DNA of 64,000 nucleotides. Origin: Lepisosteus oculatus (lineage: Eukaryota > Chordata > Actinopteri > Semionotiformes > Lepisosteidae). Every line of letters begins with the position of its first letter. The first letter of the stretch is position 1. Of this stretch, positions 44,901-57,954 are shown one piece after another. Both the position numbers and the translations under genes were made by a program. Under the pieces are notes generated by a model. That model saw only the letters and a list, made by a program, of their open reading frames with translations, ran no database searches and was not told the DNA's origin. The stretch spans positions 41,916,979 to 41,980,978 of the forward strand of contig NC_090704.1 of the NCBI RefSeq assembly GCF_040954835.1. The letters run 5' to 3'.

Positions 44901-46190
44901 CCTTTGCACACAGGAAATTGCGCGCCAGCAGCGGAGCTCTACCCTTCCCGTCAGGTGTCTGGAGGAAGCGGGTAGACGATAAAAGAAATAAACCAAAGTT
45001 CGCCCTAGATTAATACTTTTATAGGTCCTATGTTTATAAAAAGGGTACAACAATGAAAATAAAAACAATATTATAAAGAAAACCACCCCATTACTGTATT
45101 AATCTCAAGAGAGATTTTATTATAATAAAATAGCTACCATGAATCACTTAATAAACCTGCATTTTAGAGAGCTGAGAAGGCTTTCTGGCCCTGACTTCCC
45201 ACTGACAACATTCTTCAACTGCGGCTGCCTCCCAGAAACCACAGCCAGGGGATGAATGCACTGTCCCTCCCCTCCCCTTTCCTCTCCCAGCTCTTCCAGA
45301 CTGCAGGAAAACACAGTTCAGTCCATGTAGGCTTGACCCTCAGGCTCATTCCAATCGGCTTCCTTGGGGGGGGCTGGTGTTCTTTAGGCAAAGAGCTAGA
45401 AGATTGCAGTGGCCTTGCCTCGTCTGTGATCCGACTCTGCTGTGACGACTGGAAAGCTTATCATTGCTGCTGATACTCCTACACTGCGGTCGCCCATGTC
45501 GACTTCAATAGCACAGCCTCAGCCATTCTGCTCAATGTTTAGGGGCCCCAATACTGACTGTACTGTTTTAAGAACAGCTGTCAGTATATCCCCTTGTGGT
45601 TAAGCAAAGAAATCCCGCTTCCTGTTTGAAAGCATTTGGCGCCACCTGCATTCGATCACGATAAGGAACCGCCTTTCTTCCGTTGCACTGGATAATGTAA
45701 TCTCTAAATGCAGCGCCGCTCGAAAACTGAACTGCAGCGATAACCTCACATTACTTGATGCCGTTTGTTCACAAAGCGCTGGAGCGGGTAAAGGACAGCG
45801 TGCAGGTAAATGTTTAGAAACGTCATCAGGAGGAGCATGGCCCAGAAAGTGTGAGGGTTCTGGTTCTGACAGCAGTGTGCGAGCAGCAGCAGTGGTGGAA
45901 TAGTGTTCTCTTCTACAGCATACAACTGCACAACGGCACATGGCTGAGTGCGTGTAAAAACTTGGCTGTCATTTCAGAAAAACGAACAGGTTAAAACAGT
46001 CATGACAATGTTTCAAGAATTCAGAGGTCGTTTTCTTAATTCCTGGTCCTTGCTGGACCACTTCAGGATTTCAGCATAATAGTCCACGCAGTCTCCTGCT
46101 GGTTCAGAAGCAAGGGCATCTGCAGAGTGCAGGAACAGTCACAGCGATACAGGACGAGGTTTTATACTGTGATTCCGACTCAAATATTCA

Positions 46191-46196
46191 TTTATT
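46191..46196 (-). terminator. Candidate CDC42EP4 polyadenylation signal
   Basis: TTTATT on the plus strand, AATAAA on the gene strand, 140 nt beyond the stop codon. Later hexamers on the same strand could give longer 3' ends. Confidence 0.35.
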
Positions 46197-46335
46197 TTCC
46201 CTTTTGCTTATGATGGACTGAACTGCAGCTTCCTGTTGACTGGTAGAGCCAAACCCCCCAGCTAGTGCCTTCTCTAAAAGCCCAGGTCCTAGATGCCATT
46301 ATGGATTCGACTGCGATCGTACTTGTCTCTCCTCT

Positions 46336-47328
46336 TTATACTCGAATTTCGTCGTCGTCCTCGTCCATGAAGGAGAAGTCCTTCTCGTCCTCCCCCTGCG
46401 GCGAGCCGGACTGGACGCTCTCCGCGTCCCCCTGCCCTGGGCTCCCCTCCAGGGCCGCCGATCCCGCGCTGGAGACGGACGAGGTGTCCGGGTGCTGGCG
46501 CCGGGGCTGGGGCTCTGGGGTCAGGGGGCCAGCGCGGTGAGCCTGGCTGTCTGACGCCCTGGGGGGTCGGGACTCCACCTCCCCCTGGCCCAGAAGAGGT
46601 GGCGAGCCCCTGCCTTCGCTGCTTCTCCCCTCCTCGAACCCCAGATCGTCCTCCTCCCAGGCGCTTTTATCCATGACGCTCAGGATGTCTCCCAGCATGG
46701 AGGGGCCCAGGTCGATGTGGAAGGACATGACGGACTCGGCGTGTTTCAGCCCCCCCCCAACTCTAGGGGGCGACGACGGGGGGAGGTCCGTCAGCTCGCC
46801 GAAGTTTTTCTCGTCCAGCTCGGGGTCGTAGGGCCTGTTGATGCCGGAGGGGGGGGCGGCGGCGGCGGCACCGTTGGCGGGCTTCTCGGAGTCCGGCGCT
46901 TTCTTCAGGGGGCTGGAGGAGAGGCTCTTGGGGACGCGGCCAGCCCTTCTCTCCCCGTCCTCGTCGTTGAGGTGCGGCAGGGACACCGCGTTCTTCACGA
47001 AGGTGGGGGAGCCCCTGGGCGGCGCCAGAGTGGACTCCCGCTTGTCGGCCCGCGTGACGGACTGGGACCGCCGGCTGTGGCGGAACGTGCGGGAGAAGAG
47101 CCCCGGCTTGGGGCTCGGGGAGTGCGCCGGGCTGTCCCCCTCGCGGGGGGGCTCCCCGGAGCGGGTGCTGAGGAAGGACGTGTCCCCGAAAGCGTCCCCG
47201 CCCCGGCCCACGTGCATGGTGTGGCGGAAGTCCCCCAGGGGGGCGCTGATCATCTCCACCGTGAGGTCGGCCCGGGAGCGGCGCTTGGACTGGGACGAGT
47301 TGGAAACCAGCTGCTTGAGGATCGGCAT
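46336..47328 (-). CDS. CDC42EP4: CDC42EP4, Cdc42 effector protein 4 (BORG4)
   Basis: Effector of the small GTPase Cdc42 that influences septins and actin shape control. It is encoded in one uninterrupted exon of 330 codons plus stop, as in mammals (human about 356 aa). The start MPILKQLVS is followed by SKRRSRADLT, the CRIB Cdc42-binding motif ISAPLGDFRHTMHVG at residues 27-41, and GDAFGDTSFL. Also present are RSQSVTR, PKSLSSSP, the BORG-family block KHAESVMSFHIDLGPSMLGD and the acidic end FSFMDEDDDEIRV. The frame stays open for 95 codons upstream. The start chosen is the one that matches the family, since the upstream part shows no family similarity. The coding exon is GC-rich and CpG-rich. 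The gene points left, towards C17orf80, as expected from the human order. Confidence 0.97.
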   Translation of the reverse strand: MPILKQLVSNSSQSKRRSRADLTVEMISAPLGDFRHTMHVGRGGDAFGDTSFLSTRSGEPPREGDSPAHSPSPKPGLFSRTFRHSRRSQSVTRADKRESTLAPPRGSPTFVKNAVSLPHLNDEDGERRAGRVPKSLSSSPLKKAPDSEKPANGAAAAAPPSGINRPYDPELDEKNFGELTDLPPSSPPRVGGGLKHAESVMSFHIDLGPSMLGDILSVMDKSAWEEDDLGFEEGRSSEGRGSPPLLGQGEVESRPPRASDSQAHRAGPLTPEPQPRRQHPDTSSVSSAGSAALEGSPGQGDAESVQSGSPQGEDEKDFSFMDEDDDEIRV

Positions 47329-47537
47329 TCTGACGCGGCTCCCGAGAAACGAGGGGAGGAGGATTCGGGATGGGAGATTCCCTAGGCAAGTCCGAAATAA
47401 GCTCGAGTCCCTTCTGCTCACTGGAGGCGGGCTATGCGGAGACGTTACGGTACGAGAATTTCCAGATATCTCCAGGTCACAGCCATTGCAGTTCCCCCAC
47501 CATTGGTCTTGACACCCCAAAATCCTCTCGATCAACC
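47329..47537 (-). other. CDC42EP4: CDC42EP4 5' untranslated part of the coding exon
   Basis: A strong acceptor (TTTGTTTTTCAG on the minus strand, AG at 47538-47539) precedes this stretch. It fits the mammalian layout, in which untranslated 5' exons lie far upstream of a single coding exon. The upstream exons were not found. Confidence 0.5.
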
Positions 47538-49439
47538 CTGAAAAACAAAAGCACGAGAAACCGTATGGATGAGACGTACAGCCGACCAAGTCTTCTAGTT
47601 TCAGATCTGACAAGCATGGCAGACAAACTGGTATTCTATCGTTTCATTCTTTAAAAGGAAAGACAGCGGACGGTAAGTATCAATAAAACAGAACTATGTT
47701 TGTGAGCCAACTAACTATAGACAATACAATTCACAGCACAGATTTGCAAAATACTAGTAAATCTTTCAGCATTGCATGAAAATGCAAATTTCAAAAGGTC
47801 TTGATAGCAACAGTAACTGGAATATTAAAAGTAAAGGGAGATAATCCAAGACAGAGGTGGAAGAAACCAACATAAAAAGGATACAATTTCAAAGATGGGC
47901 TGCAACATGTGTGACAACTTTATTATACCTTTCAACTACAATATTGATATCACCAAGAAACTAATTATGTGATGCATCGTCAGCTTGCTCTAGGCAAATG
48001 GCATTAGAGTACCAGGACTCTTGAGCATCTGCAGTCACAGGGAGAGACAGAACAGCCTGCTCTCCATCGGCACCTCAGAGCCACCCCCTCACAATCATTC
48101 TGTTTGTTCAATTCCCTGCCAGATTGCAAGTAAACAATCTTTTCCATGTCAAACATGGTTTCCAGGTGACTACGTTCAAATGGTTGTTAATGCACTGAAT
48201 TCATTAGAACGGAAATAAAAAGAAACCCAGAAGCATGGTAGATCTGCTCAATGCACCTGCAAGAAAAGCAAGTATTTAATAGCAGAACTACAACTAACCA
48301 GGTGTGACCCACGACAATAAAATACACATTGAAGTGGCCTAATAACTGCAACTTAATATCAGTCACAAACCCCAGCATGTGTCTTTCTTAAGACACATTT
48401 AAATGTATGCAGGTAGAACACACCACCAGAGGGCAGTGTTCATGGCCTGCCCCACACAGCGGGGTGCACACAGGACTCTCACAGGGAAAACAGAACAGAA
48501 CCATAAGGTCCAAATCACTGTAAATGGGTAAGAAAAAGAGACAAGTGCAAGACTGGTGCCTAAGCCAAGCCGGAGAATCTGGGAATGCTGATCAGGATAA
48601 AGTGGGGCTGAGAATGGAGGTACTCAACTCTCAACTCACGTTTGCCTTATTCTGCACTGACATCTCCATCATCTGTAGACCTACTGTTGACAAGAGCCCT
48701 GAGGAGCTCTACAGCAGTGCATTGCACTGTCACAGTGATCTGGGCAATGACACCCGGCTGGGCTCTTCCGCCTTATTGAAAGTCTTTATCGCAGCGACGC
48801 TGGCAAGGAGTTACGTCCTTTCAGATTAAAAGCTAAAAGAACGTAGGCTTTCCACACTGCCAGAGATGCTTAAATATCTTGCAGAATGAATTACAGCCAT
48901 GCTGTACTCCATTATATATTAAATAACCCGTCGTCCTTCACACTAACTGCAGAGGTTTGCACTCGAAGCGATTTTTCTGAAAGGCGGGTTCGTCCCACCA
49001 AGCATGTTTTTCAGGACTCTTCTTTCTCTCCTAACCACATGTGTGGAACAACAGGAATTCTCATCAGCGTGCTCCGGATTCCCAAGCAGACCCCAGGGAG
49101 CCCCTGCGCCTTCCATATGATTTCCAGTCCCGACTTCACAAGTTGAAATTGACACGTAAAACCAACCCTCTGAAGACTCAACCTTTCTAACAATCTTCAA
49201 CGGCGCTTCTTGATCTCCTGTTCTGGTTTTTACGTCATAAAGGGATCAGGTTGCTCTCGTCTGGCATTTTTCTCATTTTCTAGCTGCTTCTGATTCTAAA
49301 GGGTCATTTACAGCTTTAGGCGAAGAAACTCAAAATCTGCTTTTACGCCACACACATAAAACTTGTGTTGTTGCTTCCCCTAAAATGAACTTAAGGTTTC
49401 TGAAAGCTTTCTCCTTTCTCTTCAGTACTTGACTAGATT

Positions 49440-49592
49440 ATTAGCTGGTGTGTGGGGAGTGTACTGGTGCACTATGGCTGCCGTCGCATCATCCAGGTGG
49501 GGCTGCACATTGGTGGTGGTGGAGGGGAACATCATTACCTGTAAAGCGCTTTGAGTGGAGTGTCCAGAAAAGTGCTATATAAGTGTAAGAAG

Positions 49593-49622
<30 letters not shown>
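49440..49622 (+). mobile_element. 5S-type SINE 3' fragment
   Basis: Contains ctatggctgccgtcgcatca, gtaaagcgctttgagtggag and gtgctatataagtgtaagaa, ending in about ten ATT units (49593-49620). The 5S head is missing. Confidence 0.8.
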
Positions 49623-49627
<5 letters not shown>

Positions 49628-52600
49628 GCCCTGTTTACAGGCACTTATAAATGCTGACAAACAGAAGTAGCGTCAATCCCAGTACAGCTGCTTGTGTGTC
49701 TTAGTCCACCAGCGCTAACAGCCAGCACTCTTGGCTTGACAGTAATCACGGAGATAAAAAAAAATAGTCTGCACACTACTGCACGTTCACTTGCAGCCCA
49801 TTTCCTCCCCCCCTTGAAACGAATGAGGCAATTTTGAACTGCAGCCCTCAGGGCTCGGCCGAGCGTCTCGCTGATGGGAGTCACCTAAAAAAAAACAAGA
49901 AACTGTGTTTCAAGCCAGCCGAGTCGCTGACAGGGGAGGATGTGTCGTCACCGAAAACCTCAGGTTCCATACGTTGTACGAGTTACCCTCAACGCAGGCT
50001 ACAGGTCAGGCCACGCCGCCCAGGAACCTGAGGAGTGGAGGTTTTGCTCATTTTGAACGCAAAAAAATTGTTGACGAAACTGTGACTAGTCACAGAATGA
50101 TGCATTTCAGGCCCGAGTCAGCAAACTTGTCAAGATCCGACGAGCTGCTGCCAGAGAAGGCTCTGCTTCAGCAGCAGGATGTGGCTCTACCCATGTCTGG
50201 ACCGTCACCAGCCATGCAGCAGCATGCCTGGCGGGATCTCCTCCTCTAGTCTCAGTGCTACACCATGACCTCATGCAAGGCTGCGTAATTATGGTCTGCA
50301 GCATTCAGATTGCTCCTCAAGCTTGTTTCTGAACCACTGGCTGGTGCCAACCTCAGGATCTGGCGCGAGCCTGCAGCCAGAGGGCACTGTCCCATTGCCT
50401 GCCCCCCATTACCATTCCCAAGCCCAAAGCACATGGTGACCTGGGGAAATCAGAAATGGTTTCAAGTCTTTTGCTCTGCTCTGTCATCCATCTCTTGAAA
50501 GCACATCCTAGGGTCCGCTGGCTTTTTGTTCCAACTGCTTTAGCAAACCAAACCTGAAAACGTGACAAGGAATTTGCTAATCGGACCATTCTGACATCAG
50601 TTTTGAATCCTTTCGTGAAATCAAGTGAGTTTCATTTCAAGGAAAATCTTAACCTTGAAGCACACAAACATTCCCCACGTCTACAAGCCCAATTCAATTA
50701 AGGAACCGTCTGCGAAGCTGAACATATGCGAGCATGAAAAACAACAAGATGGGCGGAGTGCTGAAGGACAGCTGGATTCAGTTGTCTTGCCTGTAACAAC
50801 ACTCAACAGTTAACCTCGTTATTGGAAAAACTTTTAACGACCCCTCAAGCCTTTCCAAGTTTCCATTCAGTTTGGAGAATTCGTCCACCCACAGACAAAA
50901 TAATCCCGATGTAAAAATAGAAAACGAATAATGTAAAAAGCCACATCCCGCTGCACTTCGAAAATCAGCATAGTGCTCCTTAAGGTTCCAGTATTTCCAG
51001 CCTGCACAGAGAAACACTAAGCACTGCCTACAACACGAATGGCACTGAAAAGGAAGAGTGCAACAATGCTAAAATGGAATGTTTTTTTAGCAGTGTAGAC
51101 TAGTGTAGGTCTCATGTTAATCAGCTTGTTTTCTAAACAGATGAGAGAAAAACAACTTGCAGCAAGAAGCCAGGACTGTAATTAGCTGGTTGGGTGTTTC
51201 AAGCTACTGTTCTGTCAACACGATGCGCTTGCTGTGCTGGATTCAGCAGTTTCACAGCTTGACAACATGGGATCTGTGCGCTGTGTAGGCAAGAGGCAAT
51301 ACTGTTAGCACTCAGCTTCAGTTTGTGAGGCTCCCGCATGCGTCTGCAAGCGTCGGCTGAGCTCAACAGGCCAGACATTGCTACTTCGAGCCCGAGCCAC
51401 ATGACACGACGGCCCGGACTGTCCTGGTGGGGCCAGGGTTAGTTGGCACTCTTGGCTTTCTGATCACCAGTTTAGCCTCCCATTCAGAGTACCCTTATAG
51501 GCTTGCTTGCAGTGATGCCAACAAGAAGCACAGCAGACTCCCCCTTTGTCCGGCTACAGATGAAGAGAGGCTCTGCTGACAGGGCATTGGTCCAACTCTC
51601 TCCCAGGAACAGGTACAGGAGCAGTTGCCAGACAGCCCAGGCTCGAAACACCTGAGGGGGCTGACATTGAAGAAAAATAATCTGCGATTCCAATGTAAAA
51701 ATAACAATGCCCTTATTGGGATCTGCTACATTAGGGCTTCAATAATCTTTCAATTATTTGAATCGATCCCAGAATCCTCTACTCCAGGGTGCACTTTCTC
51801 CCTGTACAACTCGCACTACAGTTATCACAATTTAAAACAAAAGGGCACCCTCCCTCCTCACCCTCTCAGTTCAGGTTTCCTGCCTCAAGCTTACAAGTCA
51901 TGCTACACCATTACTCATTACGGCCTTTCTCGTTACAATGCCCTTGAAATATGATACACCCGCCCCCCTCCCACCAATGGCAACACCACACTCACCTGCC
52001 AAGGCTCTGCCTGACTCCTGGAGGAAAAACTCCCCGCAGGCGAGAGAGGTGCAGCACAAGTGTGCGGCACAGACGCCACAAGCGCAACAAGACCCGCGGT
52101 TCTTTCCCAGAGCAACACTGACGACAGAGAAGCTTCGCCCAGGGGCAAGAAACAATCAAGCGATTGGACGAAAAGAAAACTTGCTCTTACGGAGGGGGGG
52201 AAAAAAATTAATAGAGAACACATGGAATAGAGAACAGTTTCCATAATCCTTCCACATCCGGAGTTGATTTTCGGCCTGGGACTCTTTGTTCTTCCTGGTC
52301 CTGAGCGATGGGCGTCCCGTCAGCTGCCGCGCTGGTTCAAACGGTTCAGACCTGAGAGCTGCTCCCAGGATGCTCCCGCCTCGCTCACTCTGGCCAGGCC
52401 TGCACTGAGCTGGGAGGATGGGGCCGTTCACCGGAGCGACGCGTACTGCGTGCTCTCCCGCTCTCACAGGAAGCAGCAGTTCGGAGCACATGGCCTGGCA
52501 GCCCCCATGAGCCCCCTCATGGGTACGACTGTCATTCAAAGTGAATGCGCTGCCCATCTTGGTGCACATAGCCATTGGCACCAGCAATGCCAAACTACAT

Positions 52601-53229
52601 CGTACAATCAGGCGCAGAAAAAATAACCCGGACAATTAAGCAAATTCAAGAAGGCAGGAAATGCCACAGACAGAAGATCAATATCTAAGTACCACTGTCG
52701 ATACTTTTCAAGAATGTGTGTGGCTTCTCACTGAAAAGCATTTAGCTGTGCCCCGGCAATGGCCTTTCAAAAACAAACAAACAACGAATCCTAATTTCCC
52801 TAAAAGGGAACTGCATTTCAATTTCCCACTACATTCAGCAACTTTCACTTTCCACCATTCAACAACGATCACACTATCTGAAATCAGGAGCTTCGCAAAA
52901 ACACAACACTGGATTTCTTCACTGAAAAGACTCATGGTGTTCAAACAGGACGTTTTTATGCATGGATGGTAAACCTGACCCAGACCAACAATATTGTTTC
53001 AGGCATGAAGTCTTCATCCGATCCGATTAAGAGGAAGAGTTTGTTTTCCCAATCCTTTTACTTCACCTCAATCTCTTCCTACCTTCCCTTAAGAGAAAAA
53101 GATCTAGTGGAGGAAAGGATCTAGGTCCGGATGTCTTGAATTCGTACGTCTACAGATACTTTGCATTTCAGCCGGAAGATCAAATTATTAAAACAAAAAG
53201 TAAGATATGTTTTCAATACTAAAATGTAA

Positions 53230-53640
53230 AAACATGATGTACAATTTTGATCACCACATCATAGAAAAGATAACTGTTGCTTTGGATGCCTTCCAAAGTA
53301 GAGGAACCAGACACATTCTGGGGGTTAAGGAATGTCCTGAACTGACAGGCTGAAGGAACTGTACATTATTAGTCTTGAAAAGAGAAGCTTATGAGAGGAA
53401 GTACTGGAAAAACCTCAAAATGAATCGACAGTCATCCCAGCAGATTTCTTTAGAATGAACAAACCAGAGGACACAAGCGAAAAGGACGTATAAGTGCACA
53501 GAAAAACTTCTTTGGACAAGAGTCTGGACAGGCCACCCAGCCATGCTGTTGATGCCTATAACCTGACTTCTTTTTATAAGATGTCTGGCTGAGAACCTTG
53601 GGATCAACCTACCAAAGAGGCCAAACGGCCATCTCTCCAC
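53230..53640 (+). repeat. Interspersed repeat, family R (copy 3, longest)
   Basis: A long copy running from a segment with ttttgatcaccacatcatag through tcttgaaaagagaagcttat to acccagccatgctgttgatg. It extends the family about 300 nt upstream of the core found in the other copies. Confidence 0.5.
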
Positions 53641-55194
53641 GTTTAAGCAGAAGTCAAGGCAATGTCAAGTGAACCCTGAGAGGAAGAAGGAGAATTTCCC
53701 CTTCCTGGGGTTCGTGCTCCATGCAGTTGTTCTCATTAACAATCTAATCTTTGCTCTACATCGCTTTTTACATCTCTTAGCAAACTGGTAAAATACTACA
53801 TTGAAAAAGTTATTCCACTCCACTGACAAACCCAGATGAAGATCTTTCTAGCAGACAGGGCTATTGGTTAGACACTGGTTATTCTTTTTAACCTCAATAA
53901 CCTCCTTCTCACAACAGAAACATTTACACCTTTAGTGGTGTAAACCTTTACCTACAGGCCTTTTACTTGAAAGCATGCCCATTTATGTTTACAAAAGGCT
54001 TCACTAAAACTTTACAAGACTATGGTCTGGGTACTACTGCTTTATTACAATCACCTTCACTGCACACGTCTGGACGCCGAGTCACATGCTGTCCTCCGGA
54101 GCGCGTCTCAGGAGAACTGCTGGCCTTGTACTGCGTGCTCACCAATCAACATTTAATTTTCAACTGCTTATGTGAATAACAAGCTCTCATACCTACCTTG
54201 GTTGAAGCTGCTTTTAAAAACCAAAGCTCTGCTTTGCTTCAAAGTGACAGCAATTAAACACTCTTGGCTGAAAGGAGCAAGTCCAGGTATTCAAGTTGCT
54301 GCCATCTTGCATACGAAGAGGTCCAAAATGGTCACAGCTCAGCATCAACACAGCCCGAAGAACAGCTTTCCTTTTAAGTCAAGCAGTGATTCGCTTTCCA
54401 CAAGAGCCCTGGCCTCTGTCGGAATGGCACAAGATGCCTGCCCTCAGCTTTATACACAGAGCACTCCCAACGACACCGCATTGAACTGCCCCTGCTGCAG
54501 GTCACAGCCATTCGCATGCAAATGATCAAGAAAGGAGCTCAGACTAGCCGCCAGCGGAGCCTCGTCTGTCCCGTTAATTAACCCGCGGCAGTCGTCGGCA
54601 GCACCCCCTCACAAATGCATGCCCTGCTTTTGAATGCTAATCCCGTTATGGAGGCAAAGGTAACTATCCCATCAGCAGTTCATCTGAATAAAGTCTGGCC
54701 ACATTACACCCCAAAAGCCATATCTGATGTGATATCATAAAAGATTGAAGCAGCACATCCAAACGACATTTGTCAGGCGATCAGTAAAGACAGACAAAAA
54801 GAACTCGTATATTTCCTAGATAAAGCCCTCCAATCAAATAAATGTAGAACATAAACTGTATAATGCTTTAATCTAACATTCTAAAAAATAAACATGCTCT
54901 CAACATATTTAGAACACTTAATGACTGAGGAAGTGTAAAATCTGTCTGGACCTATAATGTCTTCAGATACACCTTATCTAAGTTTGATGATGCTACCAAA
55001 ATGATACACTCAACCTCACTTTCAATTATAAAAAAAAAGATTTTCATCAGGCTGAAAAGACTACATCAACTGATTTAAGGAGTTGCCAAACCTTGTAATT
55101 GACAGCCCATTCTCTGTCATGATAATGCAAAAACAAATGTTGACCTTTCCCCCCTAATTTAAATGATCACAGTAGCCAGCATTGTATGCAGCAT

Positions 55195-55260
55195 TCATTC
55201 AAGAAACAGCTGGATAAGATCCGTGGACTGATTACCAACAAGGCAGATGGGCCGTATGCC
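55195..55260 (+). repeat. Interspersed repeat, family R (copy 4, fragment)
   Basis: Only the end segment remains: caagaaacagctggataaga, aligning with gaagaaatggctggatgaga of the copy at 41.1 kb. Confidence 0.4.
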
Positions 55261-57954
55261 CACCACTCATTTTTAACCGTTGTTATGAGTAACTGGACAA
55301 CTAACAGTGGGTCAGTACTAGCTGAGGCTGAGCTCTGCAGTCATGTCTAGAGAGGACACTGACAGGGGTTGAGTTGGAAGTCCAGAGGAACTAGGGTGTC
55401 AATTTGTGTTTGAGTTTCACTAAACTGGTGTTTTTTTTACTTTTCCCAAAACCCACCTGTTAAAGGACACCTGCTTTCCACCACACGCACCCCGTTTTAG
55501 TTATGACTTGTCCTGTTTCCTGCACAGCAAGTCCCCACAGCCAGGACCTTATCTGGTGCTTTTCCAACATCTTTAACCATTGCCAGGAAACTGCTGGCGA
55601 TCGTGAGGCCTGCCCCAGTATTGTGAGCGAAACGCATAAGGAAAAACAACAATTCAGTATGGAGACTGGGGGACAATTAAAAAGGGATGATGCCAACTTT
55701 AAAAGCCTGTACTGAAAGGCTCCGAAAACAAGGAAGAGATCAAGAGATGAATGGTAATGACAAGACACTGTCTCCACAAGTCACAGAAAGGGCAGCTGAA
55801 TGCAGTATGTCACCTGTTAGGTCCAACGCCTCTTTAAATTACATACCATATACTTCTAAAATCCGCCCGAGAGCTACCACACCTCCGGAACAGAGCAAAT
55901 CATGCAATCTTTAGTCAAAAGCACACTAATTCAGGGGAAGTTCCAGAAAACAATACAGTCACGCTACTTATCTGCAAGTGCTCTGGGGTACTAGCCATTT
56001 TCAGTGATGAAGGAGTTGAGAAACTATGGTTTGTCAGGACAAACAAAACTTCAAACTCTAGTCAATGTTGTCTAATTGACAAAAAAGACTGTTTCCCAAT
56101 GCCCCATGTTCATTAGGAAACGTTCATGAACATATCCTGATACACATGCGCAGCACAGACTGTGCAGGTAGATTCAGGCCTAGCTGCCACACACAGGCTA
56201 GGTGCTGCAGGATCAAGTCATGCATTCTGGCACCACACCCCTAACATGACCTCTCTCCTCTCGCCTGCAACTGACTGAAGAGAGTTACCTCTCCACTGAA
56301 ACAGACCTAAATACTGCTTATCCTGTTTTCTCCCTCATTTTCAAACCTGTCCCATCGGCCAGCTTCCAAAATTCCTGATCACATCACATCGTGTTTCCCT
56401 TCATGCGGTCTTTGGGTATGACAGCCACAGAGCTAAAATGGTAGACTTCATTTCCAAACACCAATAACTCATTAGAGATCTGGTTTGAGGGTACAGCATC
56501 ATTTATACTGCGACAATCTCTACACATTCAATCTTATTAATGACAGGGATGACGGGTGTATGGCAGATCATGTGGATGTGCATGTCACATTGGCACATAG
56601 GGAAAGTAAAAATGTCTTATGCTGAAAGGGAAAAAGGGAGGGTTATAAATTTCAGCCCTTGTTTTATTCCTCAAGGTTTCATCTGTCAAGGTGACAGACA
56701 ACAGCACAGGCTGGCATGCTGAAATGTCTCTTTCTTGGTACCCCAGCGATGGGGGCCACTGGTTTTCCTTTAGGGGGCTGATTGGTCAGCCTGGAGCCCA
56801 GGCTGGGCAGAGCACGCCTCCCTGACATTTACAGAGCAGAAAGGAAGCTCAGAATGGGCATGACCAGGGTGCAGAGTTGGCAGGGCTCTTCAGGAGAGCT
56901 GTGCTCTTACTGCACTCAACGTATTACCTAAACCTCTTGGAATGTGCCCAGACCTCATTAGTCTGCCGAATGAGAAGAGCAGAGGAAAGCGAGACAGAGG
57001 ACGATTGTGTCCGTCTCCAATTTTTCACTCCAACTGAGTTGTCTTTTATTTTATCTTTATCCTTGTCTGGCTGCTGCTTTTTTTTTATGTGCTGATCGCC
57101 AACGGTTTTATGGGATGGGGCTTTTGTTTTAAAAGTATTTTTCCCCATAAAGGATGGAGCTGGAGGGCTGGGGGTGGGGGGAGGGGGAAAATTGGAAGGG
57201 TCTGCACAGGACAATTAAAAAAAAAAGTGATTCTGAAATTACAAAAAGCTCATTCTGAAGACACAATAAGCAAAATAACTGAAATCAGAGTGCCACTTCA
57301 GAAACCTACTTCAACAATGAAGGAAAAAGAAAAGTTTAGAAAAAGAGCCCCCCCTTTCACTATTACTCGCTTTTCCATACAGACAAACGGGTCATTTCAC
57401 CAGTATGATAAGCGTCTGATAACAGTGCAGCAGAAACTAAGCCTCTGTTCAGCAAACGCAGCAATTACCATCTCGCAGAAAGACGTACACAAGGTCAGCC
57501 TGCCAGAAAGTGGATGGGAAAGGCAAAGCACCATGGGACTGTGGAGGACCGAGAGCAGGAGGTCTGTGGTATTGACACTTTGGGCCATGCTGTCAGGAAG
57601 GGAGGGCGGAGGGTGCTTTCCCTCCAATGGCGACTGCTCTGCGGAAATAAAGCACGCCGCCCCTTCCTGTTCTCTCACAGGCAGGACACCTGTGAGCCAC
57701 AGGCGTCTGAGCCTGCAGGCGCAGCCCTCATGTAAATTCTCCAGGAACCCTCGCGTGCAAATAAAAAACGCACGCTGGTCTCCTCAGGCACTCTCTCAAC
57801 ACGACACTCCAGCCTCCTCCTTTCCAACGGCCCTCTCGCTTGAGGGCATAATTGCACCAACCGGCCTAAACACAGGAAAGAAATGTCTTCTCTCAGCGCA
57901 CAGGTCTCGCCAGGGAACAGTAAAAGTGCTGTGTTAAGAGAAAACCCTCAGCGT

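Larger units (their letters stand above)
36400..46190. other. Intergenic region between C17orf80 and CDC42EP4
   Basis: No coding exon could be supported. In human, CPSF4L lies in this interval, but I see no CCCH zinc-finger exons here. The right part may hold a long CDC42EP4 3'UTR. It contains a family R repeat, a reversed 5S-type SINE with a (TAA)n microsatellite, and a homeobox-site-rich stretch near 37.9-38.2 kb. Confidence 0.5.

Noticed and set aside
36400-46190. CPSF4L expected from human gene order
   Set aside because: No CCCH zinc-finger exon could be found in any frame. It may be absent or elsewhere in this species.
46717-47512. Two plus-strand frames of over 220 codons opposite CDC42EP4
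   Set aside because: GC-rich shadow frames of the CDC42EP4 coding exon. The minus-strand frame matches the family from start to end.
47329-47613. N-terminal extension of CDC42EP4 by 95 residues
   Set aside because: The frame is open but shows no family similarity and crosses a good splice acceptor at 47538. MPILKQLVS is the conserved start.
57089-57937. 282-codon plus-strand frame in the gene-poor region
   Set aside because: Low-complexity beginning, no recognisable motif, no neighbouring exons and no good initiation or splice context.
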